Source: Hymenobacter nivis
GTDB taxonomy: Bacteria; Bacteroidota; Bacteroidia; Cytophagales; Hymenobacteraceae
DNA: 64,000 nt
Assembly: GCF_006439025.1 (NCBI RefSeq)
Contig: NZ_RCYZ01000003.1
Location: forward strand, 436,127 to 500,126
Direction of reading: 5' to 3'
The position numbers and the translations under genes were made by a program. The notes beneath the pieces are model-generated. The model saw only the letters and a program-made list of their open reading frames with translations. It searched no databases and had not been told where the DNA came from. Shown in pieces: positions 52,091 to 59,586 of the stretch (position 1 is the first letter of the stretch; each line of letters opens with the position of its first letter).

Positions 52091-52121
52091 TGTAGCGCGG
52101 ACTCGCAGCGCCCGCGCTACA
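52091..52121. repeat. Inverted repeat overlapping the tatD stop codon
   Basis: TGTAGCGCGG and CCGCGCTACA are exact reverse complements around an 11-base loop. The right arm contains the stop codon of the leftward tatD gene, so the hairpin may act as its terminator; TCCGC words repeat beside it. Confidence 0.6.
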
Positions 52122-52884
52122 GGTTGAACAGCGCGGCGGCGTTGCGGGTGGTGGCTTCGGCCACGGCCTCGGGCGACTGGCCCAGCAGGGCAGCCACGCG
52201 GTGCAGCACCAGGGGCAGGTAGGCGGGCTCGTTGCGCTTGCCCCGGTAGGGCACGGGGGCCAGGTAGGGGCAGTCGGTTTCGAGCAGCAGGTGCTCCAGG
52301 CCGATGCCGGGCAGGAACTTGTCGGCCCCGCCGTTCTTAAAGGTGGCCACCCCGCCAATGCCCAGCATAAAGCCCAGCCCGATGGCCTGCGCCGCCTCGG
52401 CGGGCGTGCCCGAGAAGCAGTGGAACACCCCGCGCAGGGTGCCGTCCTGGGCGGCTTCCACCAGGGCCATGGTTTCGGCGAAGGCCTCGCGGGTGTGCAG
52501 CACAATGGGCAAGTTGTGCTTTTTAGCCAGGTTCAGCTGAATCTTCAGGGCCTCCTGCTGCTCGGCGAGCAGGGTTTTGTCCCAGTACAAATCGAGGCCG
52601 GCCTCGCCCACGGCGGCGAAGGGGCGGCGGCCCAGCCACTCCTCCACTTCGTAGAGCTGCTGCTCGAAGCCGCGCGTGACGGAGCACGGGTGCAGGCCCA
52701 TCATGGCGAAGCAGGTTTCGGGGGCCTCGGCCTCCAGGGCCAGCATGCCGTCGATGCTGCTGTGGTCGATGTTGGGCATCACGATGGTGCCCACGCCCGC
52801 GTCTTGGGCGCGGCGCAGGGCAGCGAGGCGGTCGGGCCCGAACTGCTCGGAGTAGAGGTGGGCGTGCGAATCGGTAAGGTGCAT
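52117..52884 (-). CDS. TatD family metal-dependent hydrolase
   Basis: 255 residues from the ATG at 52884. Metal ligands are visible in DSHAHLY (HxH), AVGEAGLDLYW (Glu), VLHTREA (His), FHCFSG (His) and LETDCPYLAP (Asp), in the TatD order. Members are 3'-5' DNA/RNA exonucleases or related hydrolases. It is divergent from the BlaI-like repressor gene. Confidence 0.95.
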   Translation of the reverse strand: MHLTDSHAHLYSEQFGPDRLAALRRAQDAGVGTIVMPNIDHSSIDGMLALEAEAPETCFAMMGLHPCSVTRGFEQQLYEVEEWLGRRPFAAVGEAGLDLYWDKTLLAEQQEALKIQLNLAKKHNLPIVLHTREAFAETMALVEAAQDGTLRGVFHCFSGTPAEAAQAIGLGFMLGIGGVATFKNGGADKFLPGIGLEHLLLETDCPYLAPVPYRGKRNEPAYLPLVLHRVAALLGQSPEAVAEATTRNAAALFNL

Positions 52885-53072
52885 AGCGCGGGCAAAGGTC
52901 GGGCCCCCGGGGCGGGCGGGCCAAACCAGTTGCCCGGGGGCCCCAGCAGCCACGCAACCCAAGTTAGCCTTCGGCGCGGGGTACTGGCTTCACAATCAAC
53001 GCACAAAACGCATTCCCAAGCTCTCCCAAATTGGCACAAACGCATTGATACGTTTTATAACGTAAAAATAAG

Positions 53073-53103
53073 TTGTCAAACTGAAACACCAGTTATACAT
53101 TTG
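53073..53103 (+). promoter_or_regulatory. Promoter with embedded candidate BlaI operator
   Basis: TTG (53073-53075), 20 bases, then TACATTTG (53096-53103), matching the Bacteroidota promoter consensus and ending three bases before the ATG at 53107. Between the two boxes lies AACTG-AAACAC-CAGTT (53079-53094), an inverted repeat in the right place for a repressor. A further CGTT/AACG dyad lies at 53051-53062. Confidence 0.65.
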
Positions 53104-53106
53104 GGC

Positions 53107-53487
53107 ATGGAAGAACTCACCAAAACCGAGGAGCGTATCATGCAGGTGCTGTGGAAGCTGAAGAAGGCGTTTGTAAAGGACGTCATCGAGCACTTGCCCG
53201 ACGAGCCCAAGCCGCCCTACAACACCGTATCATCGGTGGTGCGCATTTTGGGGCGCAAGGGCTACGCGGGCTTTAAGGCCTACGGCAAAACCTACGAATA
53301 CTTCCCGCTGGTGAGCAAGATGGAGTACCGCGCGGCCAGCCTCAAACGCATGCTCAGTCAGTACTTCGACGACTCGCCCACGGCCCTGGTATCGTTCATG
53401 GTGGAGGAAACCCTGAGCCAGCGCGAAAAGCAGCAGCTCCTCGACTTGCTCCACGACTCCGAAAACCCCACCGGCGATGCTCGCTAA
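53107..53487 (+). CDS. BlaI/MecI/CopY family repressor
   Basis: 126 residues. LTKTEERIMQVLWKLKKAFV opens a winged helix-turn-helix (LPDEPKPPYNTVSSVVRILG is the recognition region), and the C-terminal dimerisation helices follow (SPTALVSFMVEETLSQREKQ). BlaI proteins repress their own operon and are cleaved or displaced when the partner M56 sensor is triggered. It overlaps the M56 gene by 11 bases. Confidence 0.94.
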   Translation: MEELTKTEERIMQVLWKLKKAFVKDVIEHLPDEPKPPYNTVSSVVRILGRKGYAGFKAYGKTYEYFPLVSKMEYRAASLKRMLSQYFDDSPTALVSFMVEETLSQREKQQLLDLLHDSENPTGDAR

Positions 53488-54970
53488 CGGCCTGTGGTAT
53501 TTGGCCGGGGCCAGCTTTTGCCTGGCCGTGCTGGCCCTGGCCTACCGCCTGCTGCTGGCCCACCTCCCCGCCTTCGCCTGGAACCGCGCCTACCTGCTGG
53601 GGGCCCTGGCGGCCGGGGCGCTGCTGCCGCTGGCGGCGCGGCCGGGGCTGGCGGCGCTGCTGCCCCACGCCGCAGGGGGCCCGGCGGGGGCGCTGCCCTT
53701 TGCGCTGCACTGGCCGCCGGGGGCCCCGGTGGCGGCCGCCGCGGCCGGCGCAACGGCCGGAACGCCCGGGCCCAATTGGGCCGCGCTGGCGCTGGGGGCC
53801 CTGGCGATTGTGTACGGGCTGGGGGCCCTGCGCCGGCTAGTAGCGGCTGCACGCAACCTGGGGGCCCTGCGGCGGCTGGCCCGGCAGCACCCGCGCACCC
53901 CGCTGGCGGGCTGCACGGTGGTGCACCTGCCCCCGCCCGGCCTGCCGGCCTTTTCCTTCGGGCGCTACGTGTTTCTATCACCGCTGCACGAGGCGCTGAG
54001 CGCCGCCGAGCGCGACCAGCTGCTGCGCCACGAGCAGGTGCATGTACGCCAGCGCCACACGCTCGATTTGCTGCTGGTGGAGGCCCTGGGCGTGGTGTTC
54101 TGGTTCCACGGCGCGGTGCCCTACTTCGGCCGGCAGCTGAAGGCGGTGCACGAGTACCTGGCCGACGCGGCCGTGGCGCGCACCCCGGCCGGCCCCGTGC
54201 GCTACGGCGAGCTGCTTATCAAGCTCGCGGCCCAGCAGCCGCCCTTCGCTTTGGTGCACGCCTTCGCCGCGCCCAAACAGCTTTTTCTCCGCATCCAAAT
54301 GCTCACCCAACCCCCCGCTACGCCCATGCAAAAACTACGTTTTCTCGCCGTGCTGCCCGTGGCAGCTTTCGCCTGGGCTGCCACGGCCTGGGCCGCGCCG
54401 GCCCCCAGCCACCCCACGCCCGGGGCCCCCAGCGCCCGCACCTTGGCCGCGGCACCGGGGGCCCCGCGCATCGGCCGCATTACCTGGCGGGGCAACGCGG
54501 CGGTGCCCGCCGACCGGCTGAACGCGGCGCTGGGGCTGCGGCCCGGCGACGCGTACGACTCGCTAACGGTGGAAAAGCACCTGAACTACAACCCATCTGG
54601 CAACGACGTTTCCTCGCTGTACATGGACCACGGCTACCTGTTCTTCCAGGTAATGCCCGTGGCCACGCGCCAAGCCGACGGCACCGTGGACCTGGCTTTT
54701 AATGTAACTGAGGGCCACCCGGCCAAGCTGCGCCGCGTGTACATCACCGGCGGCCTCGACGCCTCCGCCCAAGCGGCGCTGCTGAAACGGCTGCCGCTGC
54801 GCACCGGCGACGACTTCAGCCGCGCCAAGCTCGTCGAAACCAACCGCCTCCTGGTGCAGGAAGGCAAATTCGACTCCCAGAAAATCCGTATCAACCCCCA
54901 GCCCATTGTGCGCCCCACCGAAGCCACCGATTTGCTGGACATTGAGTTGGTACTGGTGCCCAAAGCCTGA
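53477..54970 (+). CDS. M56 (BlaR1-like) membrane metallopeptidase fused to POTRA-like domains
   Basis: 497 residues. Membrane helices at ~5-25, 34-54 and ~98-118 frame the peptidase, which has the zinc motif HEQVH at 185-189 and the third ligand in VHEYLADAAV about 45 residues later. A last helix lies near LAVLPVAAFAWAATAWA (~290-307). After it, two repeats of about 80 residues follow: RIGRITWRGNAAVPADRLNA with YMDHGYLFFQVMP, then KLRRVYITGGLDASAQAALL with ETNRLLVQEGKFD. These have the POTRA pattern of BamA-type proteins. BlaR1 relatives usually end in a penicillin-binding or TonB-like domain instead. Confidence 0.85.
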   Translation: MLANGLWYLAGASFCLAVLALAYRLLLAHLPAFAWNRAYLLGALAAGALLPLAARPGLAALLPHAAGGPAGALPFALHWPPGAPVAAAAAGATAGTPGPNWAALALGALAIVYGLGALRRLVAAARNLGALRRLARQHPRTPLAGCTVVHLPPPGLPAFSFGRYVFLSPLHEALSAAERDQLLRHEQVHVRQRHTLDLLLVEALGVVFWFHGAVPYFGRQLKAVHEYLADAAVARTPAGPVRYGELLIKLAAQQPPFALVHAFAAPKQLFLRIQMLTQPPATPMQKLRFLAVLPVAAFAWAATAWAAPAPSHPTPGAPSARTLAAAPGAPRIGRITWRGNAAVPADRLNAALGLRPGDAYDSLTVEKHLNYNPSGNDVSSLYMDHGYLFFQVMPVATRQADGTVDLAFNVTEGHPAKLRRVYITGGLDASAQAALLKRLPLRTGDDFSRAKLVETNRLLVQEGKFDSQKIRINPQPIVRPTEATDLLDIELVLVPKA

Positions 54971-55096
54971 CTTTAGGCACGGACCAGCAGCGCATTACGC
55001 AAGACCCGGCCAATAATGCAGCGGCCAGAGCGCGTGGCTGCCTGCCCCCGGCCGCTACGCTGCGCGGGGCCCCACCAAACAAGTTATTCGGATAAG

Positions 55097-55126
55097 AACG
55101 ATCATGCTGGGCCCAGCATGATCGTT
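55097..55126. repeat. Perfect 30-bp palindrome
   Basis: AACGATCATGCTGGG is followed directly by its exact reverse complement, with no loop, then TT. It could be a terminator for the M56 gene or a binding site. Confidence 0.8.
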
Positions 55127-55260
55127 TTGCTTTGGGCCGATGCGAACAGGTGATAAATGGCCCATAGCGCTCAGTAATACATTTTCAGCAATTGCTGGGC
55201 GCTGGGTGCGCGCGGGCTAGCGAACGGTGGCGCGTCCAGCCCCGGGGCCCTAAATTGAGC

Positions 55261-55280
55261 CGCTGCCGCCAACGGCAGCG
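55261..55280 (+). promoter_or_regulatory. Hairpin just before the GH5 start codon
   Basis: CGCTGCCG-CCAA-CGGCAGCG, a perfect eight-base stem with four-base loop ending 12 bases before the ATG. In a transcript it would sit in the ribosome-loading region. Confidence 0.45.
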
Positions 55281-55292
55281 CTTGCCATTGCC

Positions 55293-56339
55293 ATGCTCAA
55301 CCCCCGAAAAACCCTACTATTGGCCGCGGCCGCGGCCCTGCTGCTGCCCGCCGCGGCCCAGCCACCCGCTCGGCTTGAAGCGCCCAACCATTTACCCAGC
55401 AATCACTTAACTATAACTCCGACTGCGCGGCCCGCCAGCTTTGTGCAGCGGCACGGGGCCCTGCGGGTGGAGGGCACCCAGCTGGTGGACCAAAAGGGCG
55501 AAAAAATTGCGCTGCGGGGCGTTAGCTTCGGCTGGCACAGCCTGTGGCCGCGCTTCTACAACGAGGCGGCGGTGGGGTGGCTGGCGCAGGATTTCCACTG
55601 CAACGTGGTGCGGGCGGCGATGGGCATTGAGGTGGGCGAGCGGTGCTACACGAAGGATCCGGCGTTTTCGAAGGCCAAGGTGAAGGCCGTGGTGGACGGG
55701 GCCATCAAGGCCGGCATCTACGTCATCATCGACTGGCACAGCCACAACATCAACCTGGCCGAGGCTAAGGAATTCTTCGGCGAGGTATCGAAAACCTACG
55801 CCAAGACGCCCAACGTTATTTACGAGGTCTTCAACGAGCCCGACCAGGAAACCTGGCCCGAGGTGAAGGCCTACGCCGAGGAAATCATCCGGGTAATTCG
55901 GGCCAACGACCCCAACAACGTCATCCTCGTGGGCTGCCCGCACTGGGACCAGGACATCAACCTGCCCGCCGCCGACCCCATCCGGGGCCAGAAAAACCTG
56001 ATGTACACCATGCACTTCTACGCCGCCACGCACGGCAAGGCGCTGCGCGACCGCACGGACGCGGCCTTGGCCAGCGGCCTGCCGGTGTTCATCTCCGAAT
56101 CGGCGGGAATGGAGGCCTCCGGCGACGGGCCCCTGAACCCAGCGGCCTGGCAAGCCTACATCGACTGGATGGAAGCCAAGGGCCTGAGCTGGATCACTTG
56201 GTCGGTGTCCGACAAAGACGAAACGTGCTCGATGCTCCAGAAATCGGCCAGCTCCACGGGGCCCTGGAAGGATACCGATTTGAAGGAGTCGGGCCGGGAA
56301 ACCCGGGCGTACGTGCGGCGCTACAACGTGGAAAAGTAG
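55293..56339 (+). CDS. Glycoside hydrolase family 5 (endoglucanase-like)
   Basis: 348 residues with a signal peptide (LLLAAAAALLLPAAAQ). The catalytic domain begins with VEGTQLVDQKGEKIALRGVS, the usual GH5 opening. Acid/base Glu182 is in EVFNEPDQE and nucleophile Glu269 in FISESAG; the WHSHN and MYTMHFYAATHG segments supply the other conserved His/Tyr residues. The family cleaves beta-1,4-glucans; GH5_2-type cellulase is the closest pattern. No carbohydrate-binding module or T9SS C-terminal domain is attached. Confidence 0.93.
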   Translation: MLNPRKTLLLAAAAALLLPAAAQPPARLEAPNHLPSNHLTITPTARPASFVQRHGALRVEGTQLVDQKGEKIALRGVSFGWHSLWPRFYNEAAVGWLAQDFHCNVVRAAMGIEVGERCYTKDPAFSKAKVKAVVDGAIKAGIYVIIDWHSHNINLAEAKEFFGEVSKTYAKTPNVIYEVFNEPDQETWPEVKAYAEEIIRVIRANDPNNVILVGCPHWDQDINLPAADPIRGQKNLMYTMHFYAATHGKALRDRTDAALASGLPVFISESAGMEASGDGPLNPAAWQAYIDWMEAKGLSWITWSVSDKDETCSMLQKSASSTGPWKDTDLKESGRETRAYVRRYNVEK

Positions 56340-56357
56340 TCGTTTGCGCCGGGGGCC

Positions 56358-57464
56358 CTAATCGTAGCGGCGCCCCTTCCATACCACGGCCCCTCCGAAG
56401 AGGCGCACGTAGCCCATGCCCAGGGTGAGGGCCAGCGTGTAGCCCTCGAAGAGCGGCAGCAGCCAGGGGCGCAGGCGCAGGCCGGCGCGGCGGTAGCACA
56501 CGGCCGCCAGGGCCCCTTGCACGGCCACGCGCCCGCCCCCCAGCGCCAGCGCCAGGCCCGGGGCTCCGGCCCACACCAGGGCCCCCAGCGCCGGCCAGAA
56601 GCTACTGTACACCAGCAGCTCTAGGCGCAGGCGCAGCGGCAGGGCCTGCACGCCGCGCAGCCAGCGGTGGCGCTGCCGCAGCAAGGCCCGCCAGCTGGGC
56701 ATGGGCAGCGAATCGGCGCGGGCCTCGGCGCTGAACACGTGGCGGAAGCCGTAGCCCCGCGCCAGCACGGCCCGGAACAAAGCGTAATCTTCGGTGACGG
56801 AGAACGGCAGGGCTTCGTAGCCGCCGGTGGCCTGGTAGGCGGCGCGCGTCACGAGCATGTTGTTGCCCATCGCCGTGACGGGCCGGCCGCCGGCGCTCAC
56901 CACCTGGATGAGGCCCAGCGAGAGCAGCCAGTCGAGGCCCTGGAGGCGGTCGAACAGCCGGGGCCCCCGCACGGCGGTAATGCCCGTGACGGTGCCCACC
57001 CCGGGCGCGGCGTGGGCCAGCAACGCGGTGATCCACGTGGGCGGCAGGTGGATGTCGGCGTCGGTGACGAAGAAGTAATCGGTGGTGGCGCGGCGGGCCA
57101 GGTGGGCCAGCACGTTGGCCTTGCCGCGGGCCGTGCCCAAGGCGTCGGCAATGGGCACAACTTCAAAATGCCCGGCAAAGCCCCACATGGCGGCTTCGGC
57201 CACGGCGGCGGTGCCGTCGGTGCTGCCGTCGTCGCCGAGCAGGATTTCCAACAATTCGGGCGGGTAGCGCAGGGCGCGCAGGCTGGCCAGGCAGCGCGGC
57301 AGGGCCGCGGCCTCGTTGCGGGCGGCCAGCAAGATGCTGACGCGGGGCAGCGGCACGGGCAGGGGCCCCGGCGCGGGGGCCCCGCGCCGGGTGGCCAGGG
57401 CCCCCGCCGAGCCGGCCAGCACCAGCAGCCACAGCAAGCAGTACAGCAGCAAAAAGGTCGTCAT
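56358..57464 (-). CDS. Membrane glycosyltransferase family 2
   Basis: 368 residues. An N-terminal helix (TTFLLLYCLLWLLVLAG) precedes the GT2 domain: VSILLAARNEAAALPRCLAS, DDGSTDGT, the DxD motif in FFVTDADIHLPP, TGGYEALPFSVTEDYAL and RQRHRWLRG (the Q/RxxRW motif of processive enzymes). Two or three C-terminal helices follow. It may make a beta-linked surface polysaccharide or a glycolipid. The polysaccharide deacetylase gene lies 17 bases upstream in the same direction. Confidence 0.92.
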   Translation of the reverse strand: MTTFLLLYCLLWLLVLAGSAGALATRRGAPAPGPLPVPLPRVSILLAARNEAAALPRCLASLRALRYPPELLEILLGDDGSTDGTAAVAEAAMWGFAGHFEVVPIADALGTARGKANVLAHLARRATTDYFFVTDADIHLPPTWITALLAHAAPGVGTVTGITAVRGPRLFDRLQGLDWLLSLGLIQVVSAGGRPVTAMGNNMLVTRAAYQATGGYEALPFSVTEDYALFRAVLARGYGFRHVFSAEARADSLPMPSWRALLRQRHRWLRGVQALPLRLRLELLVYSSFWPALGALVWAGAPGLALALGGGRVAVQGALAAVCYRRAGLRLRPWLLPLFEGYTLALTLGMGYVRLFGGAVVWKGRRYD

Positions 57465-57481
57465 CACGCCCAAAGAACGGG

Positions 57482-58210
57482 CTACAATGCCGCGAATTCG
57501 TAGCCGCGCCGGGCAAAGTACCTCAGCACGTTTGGCAGCACGTGGCGGAGGCGGGCGCTGGCCTTGCGGCTGTCGTGAAACACGAGAATGTCGCCGGGGC
57601 GGGCGGCGGCCAGCGTCAGGCGCAGGCACTCGGCGGGGGCCAGCTGGGGGTCGTAGTCGCGGGTGAGCACCGACCACAGCACCACCCGAAACTCGGGCCG
57701 CAGCGCCCGCAGCAGCGGCCATGTGAGGCGGCCGTAGGGCGGCCGGAACAACGGTTTGGCCTGATTGGCTGGTGGTTGGCCGCCAGCCGTTGATGCCAAG
57801 GCAGCCCCACTCGGCGCGTCAATCCCTAAGCTGCGCAGTATCTGCTGGCACTGGGCTACGCCGGCTAAGTACTCGGTGCGGGGGGTTTGCCAGGCGCTGC
57901 GGTGGTGCTGGGTGTGGTTGCCGAGGCGGTGGCCGGCGGCCAAGGCGGCGCGGGCAATTTCGGGGTAGCGGGCCAGGTTGTCGCCCACGCAAAAGAACGT
58001 GCCTTTGGCGTCATACTCTGCCAATTGCGCTAGCACCCAAGGCGTTTCCTCCGGAATGGGGCCATCGTCGAAGGTGAGGTAGAGGCGCGGGCGGCCGCTG
58101 GGGCCCGCGGCGGGGGCGTGCCACTCGGCCCCCGGCAGCAGGCGGTGCAGCAGCCGCGGCGGGCGCGTGAGCAGGGCCGCTTCCAACCAGCCCGTCAGCG
58201 GCCCGGCCAT
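57482..58210 (-). CDS. Polysaccharide deacetylase (NodB homology domain)
   Basis: 242 residues. The NodB motifs are in order: LTFDDGPIPEETP (Asp-Asp), RLGNHTQHHRSAW (His-x3-His metal ligands), FRPPYGRLTWPL and DILVFHDSRKA (His). It removes N-acetyl groups from a polysaccharide such as a beta-1,6- or beta-1,4-linked glucosamine polymer. Its ATG overlaps the stop of the hypothetical gene before it, and the GT2 gene follows, so the three act as one unit. Confidence 0.94.
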   Translation of the reverse strand: MAGPLTGWLEAALLTRPPRLLHRLLPGAEWHAPAAGPSGRPRLYLTFDDGPIPEETPWVLAQLAEYDAKGTFFCVGDNLARYPEIARAALAAGHRLGNHTQHHRSAWQTPRTEYLAGVAQCQQILRSLGIDAPSGAALASTAGGQPPANQAKPLFRPPYGRLTWPLLRALRPEFRVVLWSVLTRDYDPQLAPAECLRLTLAAARPGDILVFHDSRKASARLRHVLPNVLRYFARRGYEFAAL

Positions 58211-58824
58211 CAGCGGGCGATGCGCATGTAGGGCACGCCGGCGCCGGGCAGCGGGCCCAGCACCTGGGCCAGGGCCTTCAGGAAATTGGGGGCCGTGTCG
58301 GGCCGGCCCGCGGCGGGGCCCCGGCCGAGCTGGCGGTAGTGCTCGCCGCGCCATTCACCCACGGCGGTGGGCGTGCCGGCCTCGTCGGAGCTGCGGCCCA
58401 AGGTGGCTTCGAGCAGGAAGTAGCGGGGGCGCGCGGCATCGAGGGCTTCGGGGGCGGGGGCCCCGGAACCGGCGGCCGGGCCGTCGCCCTCGTCGCCCTC
58501 ATTGTCGTCCTTTTCGTCAGGGTAGTCGTCCGCGTCGTTTTCGTACACCAGGGCCCCAAAGTGGGCTTCGGTGCTGGCCTGGGGGGCGGGCAAGTGCAGC
58601 AGGGCCACGGCGCGGCCGGCTACCTCGTGCCAGGTGAGGCGCAGGCCGCGGGCGGGCACGTGCTCGGCAGGCGGCAGGCCCTCAGCGGCCTTCTCCCACA
58701 TGTAAAGCAGCAGCTCGCGGGCCAGGGCGGGGTCGGCCAGCTCGCGGCGCACGGCGGCGGGCCGGCGGCCGGCCAGCTGGGGCACGAGCACGTGGGCAAA
58801 AGCGTAAGGGTGCGGACGGGCCAT
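58210..58824 (-). CDS. Hypothetical protein, first gene of a polysaccharide unit
   Basis: 204 residues, soluble. Sequence includes LTWHEVAGRAVALLHLPAPQ, an acidic low-complexity stretch (ENDADDYPDEKDDNEGDEGD, ~95-115) and RPRYFLLEATLGRSSDEAG followed by GEWRGEHYRQLG near the C-terminus. No family recognised. It has a clean promoter box and its stop overlaps the deacetylase start by one base (TGATG). Confidence 0.7.
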   Translation of the reverse strand: MARPHPYAFAHVLVPQLAGRRPAAVRRELADPALARELLLYMWEKAAEGLPPAEHVPARGLRLTWHEVAGRAVALLHLPAPQASTEAHFGALVYENDADDYPDEKDDNEGDEGDGPAAGSGAPAPEALDAARPRYFLLEATLGRSSDEAGTPTAVGEWRGEHYRQLGRGPAAGRPDTAPNFLKALAQVLGPLPGAGVPYMRIAR

Positions 58825-58832
58825 AAGTGGGG

Positions 58833-58840
58833 CAAAAGTA
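58833..58840 (-). promoter_or_regulatory. -7 promoter box of the polysaccharide unit
   Basis: TACTTTTG on the minus strand, eight bases before the ATG at 58824; transcription would start at or just before the start codon. Confidence 0.5.
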
Positions 58841-58919
58841 GGCCGCCGGGGCTTAGTTGGAGGTTGTTAGTTGGCCGTTGTTGGCGGGAGGGCGGCCATT
58901 GGCAAATTCTATTTGTCCA

Positions 58920-59561
58920 CTATTTCAGCAACTCCGCTTCTATTGCCCCGGTCCTGAGAAACGAAATATCTTCCGTGGTGAACGTCTTATTCACGTACCG
59001 GCTCCTCACATAAAGCACGCCGTACCCATCAAAGTATTTGCCCTTACGAATAGTCAGCAGACTGTTAGCTGGGTATTTCGCAAGAAATCGACATATTGGT
59101 TGTGCGCAAATCCTTTGATAACCAATTCCTTGGTTCTTGCTATTCAAGACGTAGAGCGTATAGGAATGGCAGTAGCCGCGGCCATATATTTCGATAAACT
59201 GCAAAGAATCTTGCTGGAGCAGCGCCGAAGCGCTGCACTTGTCGCAGAGTTGCTCCAGCGCGTGCCTTCGCGTCCGATTGGCCTCGTTAATTAATATAGA
59301 ATCCAGGGGTGCTCTGGGCACCACGGCTACGGCTAGTGAAGTATCCGCTTCATGGGCTGCAAGCGCATTTATTTCGAGGGCTTTGCTGGTAAACGCCCCG
59401 TTGAGCCGTTCCAGGTAGCCCGCCGTACCGGCCGCGCAGGGCAGCAAATTGAGGGCAATTTTAGGCTTTGGCTGAGCTGTCTTTCCACCTGTGGTGCAAG
59501 CCCCGAGCCACACTACTCCCAAAAAAATAGCGCGGAGAATAGGCGAAGCTCCTTTGTACAT
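58920..59561 (-). CDS. Hypothetical lipoprotein, AT-richer gene
   Basis: 213 residues from the ATG at 59561, giving a signal peptide with lipobox (FLGVVWLGACTTGG). The mature part has several cysteines (LLPCAAG; QLCDKCSAS; GRGYCHSYTLYV; RICAQPICRFL), which suggests disulphides. No family was recognised. Base composition is lower in GC than both neighbours. It lies 25 bases downstream of the flippase gene on the same strand. Confidence 0.7.
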   Translation of the reverse strand: MYKGASPILRAIFLGVVWLGACTTGGKTAQPKPKIALNLLPCAAGTAGYLERLNGAFTSKALEINALAAHEADTSLAVAVVPRAPLDSILINEANRTRRHALEQLCDKCSASALLQQDSLQFIEIYGRGYCHSYTLYVLNSKNQGIGYQRICAQPICRFLAKYPANSLLTIRKGKYFDGYGVLYVRSRYVNKTFTTEDISFLRTGAIEAELLK

Positions 59562-59586
59562 GGCGTTGGGCAACCGACTGCGTTCC

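Larger units (their letters stand above)
54971..55292. other. 322-base intergenic stretch with palindromes
   Basis: No gene recognised. It contains the perfect palindrome at 55097-55126 and a hairpin at 55261-55280 near the GH5 start. The remainder is unremarkable. Confidence 0.5.
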
